A DNA stretch of 64,000 nucleotides, taken from contig CAKMRJ010005634.1 in the NCBI GenBank assembly GCA_928212115.1, forward strand, positions 252,698,066 to 252,762,065, read 5' to 3'. The notes under the pieces are model-generated. The model made no database searches. It was not told the DNA's origin and saw only the letters and a program-made list of their open reading frames with translations. The stretch's first letter is position 1; every line of letters starts with the position of its first letter. Source of the stretch: Lactuca virosa (taxonomy: Eukaryota; Streptophyta; Magnoliopsida; Asterales; Asteraceae). Position numbers and translations under genes: made by a program. Of this stretch, positions 43,141 to 57,208 are shown piece by piece.

Positions 43141-46100
43141 ATATACACTATATTGTCTAATAACTCACCTCATTCTAAGTCTTGGGTCCTTGATACAGGT
43201 TGTGGTATTCACATATGTTGTGATTTGCAGGGACTAAAAAGAAGTGAGAATGTGGAGCAGGGAAAGATAAACTTGATCATGGGAAACAGGAAAGCTTCAC
43301 ATGTCACCAAGATAGGAGTTTATTCCTTAGTGCTAAATAGTGGGTTTACATTAGATTTGAATAAATGTTATTATTCGCCAGAAATGGCAAGAAATGTTAT
43401 TTCCTTTCATGCATTGTATAAACAAGGTTTTACCTTTTATTTTGATAATAATAATGGTAGTATTGATGCTTTCTTTAATAATGTTCTTTATTTTAAAGCA
43501 TTACCTTGTGATGGCGTGTATGAAACTGTATCTGTTGTAGATAATCTAGGAAATAATGTATTGTGTATTAACTCTTCCACTAGCTTAGATAAAGCATCCT
43601 TATGGCATTGTCGTCTTGGACATGTAAGCAAGAAACGCATAGGCCAACTCCAAAAGGATGGAGTCTTGGAGTCATTTGACCTAAAGTCAGATGATAGTTG
43701 TGAATCTTGTTTGCTTGGTAAAATGACAAAGTCACCTTTTATTGGCACTTGTGCTAGGGGTGAAGGTTTGTTGGACCTCATACACACGGATGTGTGTGGA
43801 CCCTTCAGAACTGCCACAAGAGATGCTAATCGGTTCTATGTGACTTTTACTGATGATTTTAGTAGATATGGATATGTCTACCTAATCCCAGCATAAGTCA
43901 GAAACCTTTGAGAAATTCAAAGAGTTTAAGCAAGAAGTGGAGAATCAGTTGGGCAGGAACATTAAGATGCTTCGATCTGATCGTGGTGGTGAGTATCTTA
44001 GTACTGAGTTCCTTGACTATCTTAAGGAATGTGGGATTGTCTCACAATTGACACCTCCTAGGACACCACAGTTGAATAGTGTAGCTGAGAGGCGCAATCG
44101 GACCTTGTTGGACATGGTTCGTTCCATGATGAGTCGAGCTTCGCTACCAATCTCATTTTGGGGGTATGCCTTAGAGACTGCCGCCCATATCCTTAATCTA
44201 GTCCCTATAAAGAAGGTTGCCAAAACACCTCACGAGGTGTGCACTGGAAAAGTTCCCAATCTAGACCACATCAAGATTTGGGTTTGCGAGGCTTTCGTGA
44301 GACGCGAGACTCACGATAAGCTCGAACCCCAAAGTGAAAGGTGTATTTTCATCGGCTACCCACAGAAATCCTTTGGTTACATCTTCTACAGACCCAGTGA
44401 TAATGTGGTCTTTGTAGCAAGAATAGGATTCTTTCGAGAGAGAGAATTCATGAGCCAAGGAGACAGTGGGAGGCAAATTGACCTTGAGGAAATTCAAGAG
44501 TCAAGTGGTGAAGGAACCTCAAACCCTAGCCCTCAACCTGAGGAGGAAACTCCTGTTGAGCCGACTGAAGAATCTATACCTCTGAGGCGTTCCACCAGAG
44601 TTAGGAATGCACCTGAGCATTTTTATGGTTTTCATATTACTGCAGAAGGTGAGACACTTATCAGTGATAACACACTGGTAAATCTGGATGAGCCTAACAG
44701 CTACACGGAAGCCATGGCAGGCCCTGAGGCTGCTAAATGGAAAGAGGCTATGGATAGCGAGATACAGTCCATGTATGACAATCAAGTTTGGAACTTGGTT
44801 GACAATGTACCTGATCGTAAGATAGTTGGGTGCAAATGGATCTTCAAGAAGAAGACCGACATGGATGGTAATATACACACTTATAAGGCACGACTGGTTG
44901 CAAAGGATTATTCTCAAACTCCGGGAGTTGATTATGATGAGACCTTTTCACCAGTGGCCAAGATTAAGTCTATTAGGGTTCTATTAGCCATTGCTGCATT
45001 TCATGATTATGAAATATGGCAAATGGATGTCAAAACCGCTTTCCTTAATGGAAAGTTGGCTGAAGATGTTTACATGGTTCAGCCAGAGGGTTTTGTCAGT
45101 ACAGAGTACCCCAGTAGAGTGTGTAAGCTCGAGAAATCCATTTATGGATTAAAATAGGCACCTCGCAGATGGAATCTTTGCTTTGATGAGAAAGTCAAAG
45201 AATTTGGCTTTTCAAGGAGTGAAGATGAATCTTGTGTCTATATCAAGGCTAGTGGGAGTATAGTCAGCTTTTTGGTATTGTATGTGGATGACATACTACT
45301 CATAGGAAATGACATCCCAACCCTGCAGGAAGTAAAGTCCTGGCTTGGGAAGTGTTTCGCTATGAAGGACCTTGGAGAAGGTGCCTATATCCTAGGGATA
45401 AGGATTTTGAGAAACAGGAGTAAAATACTAATTGGACTTAGTCAAAGCACCTATGTGGACAAAGTGTTGAAAAGGTTCAACATGCATAACTCCAAGAAAG
45501 GAGAGTTACCCATCCAGAGTAACGCCAGATTGAGTAAGACACAAAGCCCTAGTACTGAGGCTGAGATAGCATAAATGAGTCGAATACCTTATGCTTCAGC
45601 TGTAGGATCGATCATGTATGCTATGACGTGTACTCGACCTGATGTAACCTTTGCTTTAAGCATGGTTAGCAGGTATCAGGGGAACCCTGGCAAGGCACAC
45701 TGGACTGCGGTAAAGAATATCCTCAAGTACCTACGGAGGACTAAGGATTGGGTCCTTACCCTCGGTGGCAGTGAGGACTTGAGAGTTGTAGGGTACAGTG
45801 ATGCTAGCTTTCAGACTGACAGGGATAATTTCCGCTCTCAGTCGGGCTGGGTCTTTACTCTAAACGGAGGGGCAATTACTTGGAAAAGTTCCAAGCAGGA
45901 GACAGTGGCTGATTCCACTTGTGAATCAGAGTATATAGCAGCAAGCGAGGCAGCAAAGGAGGCTATATGGCTAAAGAACTTCATCGGAGACCTTGGAGTT
46001 GTACCAGCTATAAAGGAGCCAATGGAGATTTTCTGTGACAGCAATAGTGCGGTTGCCTTAGCCAAGGAACCAAGAGATCATGGGAGATCCAGACACATTG

Positions 46101-46273
46101 ACAGAAAATATCACTTCATCAGACATCGAATAGAAGAAGGAATACTCGTGGCAAAGAGGGTATCATCGGATGAGAACCCAGCAGATCCCCTCACGAAGGG
46201 ACTGACTCAGGCTAAGCATCTCCAGCATGCTCGGAGCATAGGGCTGAAGGATGATATTAGTTTTAGAAGTTAG
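43141..46273 (+). pseudogene. Cop-A2 pol: protease, integrase, RT, RNase H
   Basis: Protease D-T-G at 43192-43200. Integrase catalytic residues: Asp 43789, Asp 43979 and Glu 44087, the last in frame here. A one-base insertion near 43888 splits integrase. RT and its YVDD (45281-45292) follow the shared TAG at 45155-45157 in YGLK-AP. A private TAA at 45572-45574 lies before RNase H. RNase H is then open to TAG 46271-46273, ending with the normal C-terminus that Cop-A1 loses by frameshift. Catalytic residues appear intact, so the copy decayed only recently. Confidence 0.92.
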
Positions 46274-47096
46274 ATAATCTTGAAATTTGTAAAATGTAAT
46301 TGACATTTGATGATAAATAAAAGTTGTTATTTATGAGTAAAGTGTTGCTATCTCTTGTCAATCGTTTACTATTATTTCTTTTTGCATGTTTTGACTTCCA
46401 GAATAATTATGTTATGGTTTATATCATATTATTCAAACTCTCCACAGTCGGTCATATGTTGGAAGTAGATATGAATCAAGACTGTCATGGGTTGGCTTGT
46501 AGAGGTCTAAGATGTTAGACAAAGCGGGGCTACAGCACTCATGAGTGCTCATAAGTTCTGAGTATTGGATTCAACCCACGCTCACTTGTATCACTTCATG
46601 GAATTTATCTCGAGTGATCGTGAGACGGTAATATCATATAAGTCTTCAAACCTAGAGATATGATTTGTTGCCTATGAGTTGGTTATGCATTGATTGCACG
46701 AAAACGTATTGGTAACTCGATGTTATAAACCGTGATTTTGTGTGTAGTTCAACAAGTAGTAGAGCAAACATATGAGTCGAAGTTTATCTGTTCCTTCTAG
46801 GATTAGAAGCCATATCTGGGCCCTCGATGATTTTGTTTTGACCTATGTACCGGGCCCAGTCAGAACTAAATTGATGTGTTCAGTTAAGTTCTATGTCAAA
46901 CAAATCGGTAATCGGGAAACAAATGCTGGACAATAAGCAAGACCATGTTCCATGTATTTGTCCGGCTGATATCTAGAACAGAGGATTATATGATCACTTA
47001 TCTAAAATGGCGCTTCATAGTTCAACAGAGTTTAAAGAGCTACGATTGTTGATCGGTTCCTGAAGTCATACTTGCAACTATAGTTATTAGACTTAT
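46274..47096 (+). other. Long 3' noncoding tail of Cop-A2
   Basis: Nearly identical to the Cop-A1 tail (15424-16246). No coding signal. Confidence 0.7.
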
Positions 47097-47877
47097 CCAA
47101 GTGGGAGACTGTTGGATATAGTGTCTGAGTCCATAACTATATTTGGTATGTACTTGACCCGACCCGGCATGGTCCATTTGGGTTGCACTTCACCCGAACA
47201 ATTTACGGATAATCTTTTGAGAATAGTATAAGTTATGATTTATTAATATATTATAAGTTCTAATATATTAATATAAAATCATATTATTTAATTAGTGTTG
47301 ATCTATAATTAATTTAGAATTAATTTAGAGATCAAAAGTATGACTAATTAAATATGGGCTCTTGTATTTATATAGTGTGGGCTAATGCTTATTTGGAATG
47401 GGCTAGGCTTGCATGGAAAGTCCATGGATACTCCATGGAGCTTTAACCCATGGATCTCATGGAAATGAAACGACATGGGTATTAGGGTTTACATGGATGT
47501 AACCATAATCCACCACACTATATAAAGGAGGCCTTGGTTCTTGAAATTGCACTAGTTGATGTGAGAAAACTAAGAGGGCCGATTTCAAGAAAGGTTGTGA
47601 CTATTCTCTCAAGTATCCAAGTTTGTGGTGTTTTGTGACTTCCATTTGAGGCATCCACACTATTGGTGCTAGGCTCTCAAACTCCAAGCAATCAACTACA
47701 ACTACAAGGTAAGTAATTCTACTTGCTTTATTTGATTCAAGTACCCCATGCCATGCTAGTTAGGATAAGAACCTTGGAAAAATAATTATTTGCATGTATC
47801 TTAGTCAAACATAGATCCAAGGTTTTTAGGGTTGCATGTACACCATAGGAGTGTTAGAATGATCTAAAAACCCATCA
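47097..47877 (+). mobile_element. Cop-A2 purine tract and 3' LTR
   Basis: CCAAGTGGGAGAC (47097-47109), then the complete 768-bp LTR (47110-47877) with TATA box and splice-donor word at 47709. Confidence 0.94.
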
Positions 47878-47882
47878 TTATT

Positions 47883-49277
47883 ACTTCCGTTCCTACTTCA
47901 CATATTCCATCCAATGAAGGACCGAGCACATATTATGAAGTTGGTGGTTCATCTGTTCCTTCAGGATCCTCTCCTCTTAGGCCCTATCACGACATTGTCT
48001 CTGAAAGACTCGCTCTACATTTGGCTCATCAACAAAGTTCAGTGCCTTCCTCCCGAGCTAAGGGAATATTTATTGAGGAAGGCCACTCAAAAGAGGATGA
48101 TCCCACCATACCTGGACTTCAAAAGGAAATCAGCGTGCTCAATCAGAAAAATATTGAGCTTGATATTCGGGTAGCTGATCTTGAAGCTGAAAAGGCCCAA
48201 CTCAAAATTCAGGTTGCAGATCTTGAGGCGGATAAAACTTTAAAAACTCAACAAATTTCTGATCTACAAACTCACATGGGAAAGTTGACTGCATGTTATT
48301 TTGATTTAAAGGAGAAGCTAACAGAGGAACTTGGCGACAAGTTTAATTCATCTGTTCGACACTTAAATGCTGGCCAGCCTTCTGATCAACAAGTTGAAGA
48401 CCCCCCTATTGACCAGCCCACTCAAAGAAGAACAAAAATTGTCGATCGATTTGATAAGGAACTAGCTCAGGCGCCAAACGTTGTTGCACTTAAACGTGCC
48501 AAGTTAGCAGCCTCTGGCAAGAAAAAGCAACTTTTCTTCAAGAAATCTTCTTATCAGAATGCTCCTGGAAATAAACCCACTATCATCGTCACTGATCTTG
48601 AACAGAAGAAATTTGGTCACAAATACGGTGATAGATCGGGAATTGTCTCGTGGGGTTTCCATGATGGGCTGAACATGTGGATCGTAAAGCGCAAAAGCAA
48701 AAATGTGGAGTTCTACAACGACTTCCATGATTTCCACTCATGGAAAAGAGTTGATCTCTCAAAATTATCAAGTGCTCCTTTCGTCAATCCATCAGGTGAT
48801 CCAAAGGCTTCGCATTTCAAGTTATTCGTGGAGGATCAAGTAAAGAAGGGATTCACTGGCATGAAGACTGCTGAGTCTTTCACCAAAAGTTTCCCTAACG
48901 TGCTGGATCCCAAGACCAATAAGCCCTTTCAGACTGTCATGTGGCCGCCAACAAATCGATTCAGACAAGTTCCAGTGCTACAGACCTTCAGTGATGGATC
49001 CCTCAAAAACATGCATTACTGGGTCTATGATGAAACTACTGCGTCTGCTGTCATCAAGTTCGAAGATGGTTGCTTTCGCTTGTTCGATAAACACGACATA
49101 CTTCAATTTGGGAAGTGGGATATTCATCATCTTGCCCTACATCAGATCAAGGTTGCTGAAGATATTTTCGAGCCTGCTGCGAAAGAGTACACAACAATGG
49201 TTGTCGAGATTATTGCTAAGGGAATGTGGCAAGGGGCAATGGGTGGGTCTGATGTTCTTGTCATTGATAGAGACTGA
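47883..49277 (+). pseudogene. SIRE-like extra ORF downstream of pol, intact downstream part (copy 3)
   Basis: Uninterrupted frame to TGA 49275-49277; the first internal ATG gives 418 codons from 48021. Counted from that ATG: a polar linker, then a heptad-like coiled coil at residues ~33-110 (repeated VADLEAEK/VADLEADK words), a basic linker at ~135-175, and a compact C-terminal domain at ~200-418 with many aromatic residues (SWGFHDGLNMWIVKRKSKN, VMWPPTNRFRQVPVLQ, MHYWVYDETTASAVIKFEDG). I see no signal peptide or membrane segment. The position before the purine tract is where sireviruses carry their env-like ORF, but nothing in the sequence indicates envelope function. Related ORFs seem common in Asteraceae genomes (from memory). 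The gene is split by Cop-A2 and its start is lost to Gyp-1. Confidence 0.8.
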
Positions 49278-49293
49278 GTTACAGCTAGCCCCA

Positions 49294-49675
49294 AACCAAG
49301 GGGGAGATTGAAGGGTCCATATTATGGTTTGGGCTAGGCTTTGGATGTATAGGTCTTTTAGTATTGTGATGGAAGTGGTTTTGGTATGTTTACGGTCATT
49401 GGCATGTTTACGACCATAAACAGGTTTACGGCCGTAAACCTGTTTACGGCCTTTGTCTAGTTTACGGTCAAGTCTTCTTTACTATAAATAGGTCCAGTCT
49501 GTGTCAGTCATTGTAGTTGATTCATAGTGTTTACAGCTAGTCAGAGTTGTACCAGACGTTTCCTTAATACAAACGTGTGCAAGCTTTGATTCATTCTTCT
49601 TCTACTCAATTCTCTTCTTGTTTGATTGTTAGATTGCTTGATCACCAGTTAAAATCCTGTTTCCAGGACCTTACA
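49294..49675 (+). mobile_element. SIRE-like polypurine tract and 3' LTR (copy 3)
   Basis: Purine tract 49294-49308, LTR 49309-49675, right flank ACATG (49676-49680). The same palindrome array and TATA box as copy 1. Confidence 0.85.
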
Positions 49676-50289
49676 ACATGCAAAGTGAAACACAAGAATA
49701 ATCGAATCCAATATGGTTTCAAAACTTTTGAATATAAATAAAACAGTTATTATTTAATCACCATATTGATTACACATTATTCATTATATAATGTTTCGAC
49801 TAATCAACTTAACACTTGAATTAAGACAATAGTCATTCCATGCTCCAAGCATGTACATTATGTTTACCTATGGTCCTTACTTTGTGAAATAGATCAATTG
49901 TAAACATTTCCGATGATATTCATTTCACAATTCCAAATCCTTATTGTAAGTGTAAGAATACCAAATTCTTGCCATTTACTGTATTCTGTTAGATTCTAAA
50001 CTTAAATGCAATGATCCTTTTGTAATGACTATGCACAAAAGTCACAAAGACTTTGGCAAAAGATATTACAAAGTATTCCAATGGAAAACAGTTCCATGGA
50101 AACAAAGTCTCACACTCAAAGTACATTCCTTTGAATATCCTTCTTGCACTAAGTTGTCTAATCTTACACGGATTTGTGATTAACTTCCACTTATGGAAAC
50201 ATTTCCATATTCCCATTTTGACAATCACTTATGAACAAGAGTTGCCTCTTCTCAGAACATGTCAATATGATCCTTCCAAAATCATACTA

Positions 50290-53150
50290 TGTCACACCCC
50301 CAAACCGGGACGGCGGAAACATCCGGGGGCGGATGACTTCATCTTGTAATATCATAACAATTGTATATAAATGAAACATAGAAACCATCATCATCATACA
50401 TTAACGATATTAACATGCATTGTTTACATCATTGTGTTTGTTTATGAATTACATAATAAATAACATAATGTATGTTAATTCAAAAATACAACAAATGCCC
50501 AAATTCCTTAGCTGCCAACCTGCTTATTGAGTTCCTGAGAATACAAGTTGTTTTGAAAAGCATCAACATAGAATGTTGGTGAGTTCATAAGCATATTTGT
50601 AAGAAAGCTTTGTAATAGTTTGTGACTTCCAGAAAATCCAATATTTTCTTGTAAAAATAGTTTGTGAGTCTCATTTCAAATCATGTATAATTGCATGTGT
50701 ATTCTTTGTTTACCTTGTTTGAAAGTGTATAGAGAGTGTTCCCAGAAAATCCTATATTTTCTGTTTTACAAAAAAAAATTGTGGTCTTAAACCCTAAGAC
50801 CCGAGTAGTGAATTTAGGGGCAAAATAGTCAACACATAGTTTTGTACTTCGTAAAATGAGTGGAGTATATGTTTTGCGTAAATTTTAATATAATATTGTT
50901 ATTCTCTATGCGAGTCGTTACAACCATACTAATATGGCGAGAGCGTCTGTCTTGACGTTCTTCAGGCGTCGGTTTCTAAAGATAATTGTCACCCTAGACT
51001 GGCTTGTCTAGCTGTAGCGAGCAGCTCAGGTGTGGGGGTGTCAACCCCGTATAGATCTATACACAATATCCCGCTCTCCCTCCAGGAGACGCTGGTTATA
51101 ACTACAGGACTTACGATGTACACTAGGTAGGTACGAGTGAAGGAGTGCCTCACAAGAGCCTTAACGAATTTTACGCGAATATTGAATTTCATTATTTAAC
51201 GATATAAATAATGTTACGAATGTATATTTTCGACTACAAATTATTAGTGACAAAAATAGCCATTTTTACCATAAGTGTCAAAAATAGCCCATTTTTACCA
51301 TTGTTGTCAAAAAATGGCCCAATTTTACCAGAATTGTCAATAAACACCCAATTTTACTATGATTGTCAATAAAAGCCCAATTTTACTACAATTGTCAATA
51401 AAGGCCCAATTTTACTAAAATTGTCAATAAAGGCCTAATTTTACTAAAATTTGTCAAGTTGTCATATAAGGCCCATTTTAACTAAAATGTTCAAAAATGA
51501 CTCATGTTTACTAAAAAGCCCATTTTCGGCCCATTTTTACTAAGATGTCTAAAAATAACCCACTTTACCAAAATGTTTGTAAATGGCCCATTTTTATCTT
51601 TATGGACGAAAATAGTCCTTTTTGAGTGCGGTTTACATATTTTCCCATTTCCCAAGTTTTCTTGCCAAAACTTGGTTTTAGTATATTATTGGACGTATTT
51701 TTGATGATCATTAACACAAACCAAGAAAATCCATTTACACAAAGGGACTTATTTCCATTTTAGACAAACATTTAGCTAATGAAAACATATTAAGATAACT
51801 AAGCTCCAATCAACTTGAGACTTGTACCAAAAATCCTGAGTTTATGGACCTTTAACATGAAATAACAGCATTTCACACACATATCATATAATACATGCAC
51901 ATGCAAGCAAATATACAAAGATTTACACAAGAATTTGACTTTTATCGTCCCCAAAAGAAGAAAACTCAAAAAATAGGGGTATGAAGCTCACCTTGGGGGA
52001 TTTTTCGGTTTGAGGAGGAAAGTGAAGGAGGTTTTCGGCCTAGAGTGCTTCCTTGAGAAGATTTTCGAAGATGGGGTGGTTTCTAGGAAGCAAAACATGA
52101 AAATGGTGTTGTATAAGGAATGATCTTAGTGTAAGATGGAAATAAAACATCTTAAGTGTGATATAAGCTTATCAACTTTATGATCTTTGAGGAGGAAATC
52201 TTTTAAGCACACACACTTCACACTATTTTTGAAGAGAGAAAAGAGAGAGTTTTTCTTCTTTGAGTTTTATAGAAAGGATGAGATAAATGTGGGTGAGTTT
52301 GAAATGTGAAGTGGAGAGGGGTTAGGGGGTAGTTCGGCCGATGAGGGGGGAGGGTGAGGGAGTGATAGGGTTTAACTTTAGACTTGAATGAATGTGAAGT
52401 TTCTTGTTACATGAGAGGTATTTGCATGGATAAATGATGTGCAATAATGAGGTGGCTACTTACATTTTCCCATAATCTTTTTTTTTACAATTGGGCTAAC
52501 CGATCGGCCCAAAGAGAGGGGAGAAAGAAAAGATTTTTGGGCTTAAAGGGCAACCGAGAACCCCTATGCCCAGTAGTGTTTTCGAGTTTTTGGGCTTGGT
52601 TCGGGCCCAAGAATGGTTTCGGTTCAATACTAGGCCAAAAGAAATGTATTAGGCCCAATAAGGATTTTCAGTTTGGGTGAGGAAGCCCAATAAATATTTT
52701 TGATCCATTAGGGCCCATATATGGGTTTTTCGGCCCAAAAAGTTTAAGTGAAAGAGTCTTCGGCCCAATAGGGGCCCAATAGTGATTTTTGGCCTTACAA
52801 ATCCCATTAGAGGGTTTTTGGCCCAAAATAATATCTAATGAGGGTATTTGGCCCATTATGGTCTAAGAAGGATGTTCACAGCCCAATAAGGCCCAATAAG
52901 AGTCTTACGGCCCATAAGGATTATGTTGAGGGGTTATTGGCCCATTAAGGCCCAAAGTTGAGTGAACATAGCTTATTGGGATAGATTTTGGGCTTACACA
53001 AGGAAGTTTCGACTTGAAACATAATTTTGGAGGTATAAACTTGTATACTATTGAAATTTGGCATATACCAAAAGTAGGGTTACAAGATTACACAAAGAAA
53101 TTATCTTGTACAAGGATAGAAATCCTAGCCCTAATTTTCTAGTTGTGACA
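50290..53150 (-). mobile_element. Solo Tekay-like Gypsy LTR (copy 3)
   Basis: 2861 bp between TACTA duplications (50285-50289, 53151-53155). It includes the 29-bp array (51251-51603) and the TGGGCY array (about 52490-52990). Confidence 0.9.
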
Positions 53151-55724
53151 TACTATACTTCCAACCGTCCATAAGCAACCAATCCTTGGCAAACCTTAGA
53201 TTGTCCCTGACAATTCTTTAACTACTTTAGTCATATCTCGTTCTAGTTCTTTTTCCCTCTTAATGCCCTAGGAATTTAGAAAATTAGAACAGATTAATAT
53301 TATAGCATATGTAATCGATCCTATATCCGAAGCATATGGGATACGATTCATAATGTCTCACATAAATACATGATACTTTATCATTCTCTTGCTATAATAT
53401 TTCCACAAATAGAATTTCCTTATGTTGAATCATTTTAACATAACATTCATATATGTACATGACTAAATTAAAATTTCAATCTAAGCTTTTAGATTCGAAA
53501 TGAAGTATTAGTATCTTCTCCCTATAACATTATATAGCGAAACAATATCCAAACTTACAATCTTGCAAATTTGTAACTTTTGTTTCCTATAAATAGTACT
53601 ACAACCTTTGCAATACTTTAGTATAATAGTTGCGCTCCCACTAGCTTAACAATTATACTCTTTCTAGCATAACAATTTTGCTTACTTTAGGACAACACTT
53701 ATGATCCCACTAGCCTTGTCATGTATCCAGAAATCAACTGGACTTCTAGAAATCAATACTTATTGACTTTCATACCAAAGTTCAGATTTCTGATACGTGG
53801 TGCTTCGATAAGTCCTAGACTTCTCAAGCTCATACACCTTTCAGATTAAATAGCACAAGTGTATGTTTGAACCTTTCAGAAACTTATAGTCAATAAGTCT
53901 CAAATGTTTAAACTAATTGTCATTTCTCACAATTCGAACTATGAAGAGGGATGCCGTAGTCATACTCGAATTTGAGAATGTAATTATCACAACTGCTAAC
54001 TCTAACCCTTTAAAATCTACTTAGTGGAAGCGTTTCCTCACAATCATTTTCATGAATTGGAGAGAAACCTTTTGCCACTTTAGATTCTAGGGTGTATGTA
54101 TTCATATCCATATAAATTTGTCATTTCCAACCACTATCATAAGACAAGGTTTTATGAAAAATCCAAACTCATATGGACTGAACTTATTTAATCTTAATTT
54201 CTTGCCATCTGGTAGCACTAGGGTCCTACCATTGTTTTCATGTTATTGAGCAGCTCACCCCTACAGATCAATGTATTTTCCATTGATTAAGGTGCTTTGC
54301 CTTATGCAATCAAATGAGAACTCACATGCATAGTCAAATTAACTGGAATAGGCACAGAAATAAGAATATGTCAACACGATAGGATATAAACCTCAAGTCG
54401 TGTGCTAGTGATAAACAATAGGTTTATTCTTGATTAGTTCTTGAAACTATTCAGGACCATTAAGACTCCCACTGACCTCTTGACATATAAGATTCTCTGT
54501 CAAGAACCATTTCTTGACAACTATATATATTGAAGAGTTAGTGTGAGACCTTATCAAGACAACACTTCATACAATTGGTCTTAGTTTTATGCAAAACATC
54601 ACAACTACCAATTTCAAATGTGCAAGAATAAGAAAATTTTCTACTCCACATTTCATGAGGCATTATAAACCTACTTAAGGTATGTCACTCAGTGTACAAT
54701 CTTGGAGTATGACTCCAAGACTTGATTTTGGAACAAAGTATAACTCATCTTCTTGATTTAGCCATTTCAACAATTCCCGATTCCTCTTCTTAGCCATACA
54801 AGTGCACTAATGTTTTCTGGATCAATTGTGACATGGTTCCATAATCATTAGGATGATCATAAAACACGATACTAAAGTACTCTCCTTTCCTTTCAGATTG
54901 GAGAAACCTTTTATCTTTCTGCTTAATTTTATTCTTCTTATTCGTTCTGTTATACTTTGAATCTTTTCAAGGTATCAGAATTATACTTAATCTTGTAAGA
55001 ATAATCATATTTACTGAGGTTTCAGTAAATCATGACGAATAGACTTTATCGTCCTTTGTGGTGGATCTGACCAGTGCACATCAATGTGTACTAGATCCTT
55101 TCATCTTTCACTTGACTTACATATAAATGTAAACAAGGAATTAGTCCCAATTCTCCCAAGTACCAAGATTTTCATACATCACATGATACAAATCATATGA
55201 TTCCAGGTTTCTGTCCAATTGAAACTTGGGTGATGAGAATCTTTCCTTACTTAGAAAATTACGACACTACCACAATTTATATAACTAAGAATCAAACCAT
55301 TTTCACCATTGCTATTAATGGAAACACATATAAACAACAATTTCAAAAATGCCATTGCAAGGAAACATAATATAAGATCAAATCAAAATTTTTCTTTATT
55401 TATAAAAAGTGGGGAAAAACTTGTCCTTATAATGCAATTACAAATGAAAACTATGTTGCTATCTATTCCTAAGCAATCTATCATAACTCCTAAGCAGCAG
55501 CTCAAAAATCTGATCATCAAACCATGCGATCGAAATCCATCTCTTCGCGATCAGACTCAGCTTACTCTTCCATTAAGCTTTCTTTCTTTTCTTTGATCCT
55601 ACAAAACATCAAAATGCAATATCATAACATCATGTATTAAGAATCTGCAAATAGGAACTTAATAGAGTTAGATAAGAGATTTACCTGAAGTAGAGTCATA
55701 CATTTTGACTTCACCATCCTTGCA

Positions 55725-56386
55725 ATCCTTCAGGTAGGTGTGACAGCTTCACAACCAATGCCCCTTTTCTTGACAATAGAAACAAACAGAATTTTGGGAT
55801 GGCACATGGGACAATCTAAGACTTAGCCTTTCTCTTTACCATTTGGTCAAACAGTTTAACCTTGGCCAATCCCTTTCCATTGGGAAGAGAAAACTTTTCT
55901 AGATTTCCAACGCTGCCATTGTCAATGTCCATGGAAGTTTGGGAAGTAGATCTTCCAATCAAATTTTCTTGACCAGTGGGCCAAATAGGTTAGATCAATG
56001 AGGGTCATGTTGTGGTCTCCCATATGGTAGTTCTTAATGAACCCACTATATGACTTAGGAAGTGATTGAAGAACCAAGTCAACAGCCAGCTTCCTTGGGA
56101 ACACGACACCCAACATTCCCAGCCTGTCAATATGCAGGTTTATGTCCAAAACGTGAGCACATACATACTTTCCATCTTCATGTTTGCTTGCCGATAGGGC
56201 TTGAGTGACCTTTAACTTTTCAAGTCTTCGAACACGTGGGTCAGGGGGAACTATTGGAGGAGGTGGAGGAAGTGAAGTTCCACCAAACCACGAAGAAGGG
56301 ATTGATCTTTCACCTCGATCGTCATGTGTAATATCACCTTCGAATGGAAAGGATTCGGGAAGACCATAGTTTTCAGAACTAGACAT
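55725..56386 (-). pseudogene. Cop-B gag remnant (copy 3)
   Basis: 154-codon frame (56386 to 55922), identical to the copy 2 frame in protein. The broken zinc knuckle lies near 55750-55790. Confidence 0.75.
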
Positions 56387-56742
56387 CTATGAAAGGGAGA
56401 AATTCAAGTTAGTTGATTCAATCCTTAACATAACAAATGAAATATCAAGGCTAGGACCCAACACAATAATTTACAATTCGGAAGAGGGATGTCGTAATCC
56501 AACTGCAAACTATTTGTCGGTAGGTAAATGACGATCTACCAATTCCACCACGAAAATGAAATTTAAATGAATTAGGTTTTTAAATGAAATTCCTAGATAT
56601 TTTGAGACTCATTGAACTTTTCAATTGCATGTTTAATCACGATTATGCCCTTCAAGTTTGTGACTGGGATAGCGAGGATCACAAACAAGGTGTGAATAAC
56701 CACGCAAATTAGCTTGGTACTCTCAAAGACATCTATCACCTA

Positions 56743-56861
56743 ATCAATGTGCCGGTTAACCACACACGCTCCATTGATCTATGATTATCTCTGAGCTACC
56801 CATTTCCAGCCTACATTAGTCCCAGATTAGTATGCCGATTAACCACACACGCTTCACTAAC
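56743..56861 (-). ncRNA. Paired leader hairpins of Cop-B (copy 3)
   Basis: Hairpins at 56743-56778 and 56826-56861, as in copies 1 and 2. Confidence 0.7.
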
Positions 56862-57150
56862 GACCAATAAGGTGCAATGTGCAATTTCATGGGTTAACAT
56901 CAAATTCACATTTTACCTAAAGTAACTAAGATTGAGAATTTGTAAGACATTTAGTTACTTAAAATATTTATTATACTTTTAATGAGAATGTCCTATCCTA
57001 CCCGTTCGGCTAATGACCCTCCACTAGTCAAGAGTGTGGTGGGTAAGAATGTATACCCAATGGCGGTCATTTTACAGGTCGCTTCCTTAAACACCCCTTA
57101 TAGACTAGCTTCGTGAATGAGGCCTACTAACGGTAAGACTGACTTTTTAA

Positions 57151-57154
<4 letters not shown>

Positions 57155-57202
<48 letters not shown>
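57155..57202. repeat. (TA)24 microsatellite
   Basis: 48-bp uninterrupted TA run in the Cop-B leader, the longest of the three copies. Confidence 0.95.

Positions 57203-57208
<6 letters not shown>

Larger units (their letters stand above)
41194..47882 (+). mobile_element. Cop-A2, Copia LTR retrotransposon with complete target duplication
   Basis: TTATT occurs at 41194-41198 and 47878-47882, directly outside the LTR ends TGTTGG...CCCATCA. The internal order equals Cop-A1. A 987-bp deletion removed the end of the 5' LTR, the primer site and most of the leader, and the 5' LTR also lacks about 49 bp after the TATA box. By eye, the two LTRs differ by 11 substitutions over about 620 aligned bases, while the 3' LTRs of A1 and A2 differ by only three or four. 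Insertion therefore predates the segmental duplication. Confidence 0.95.
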
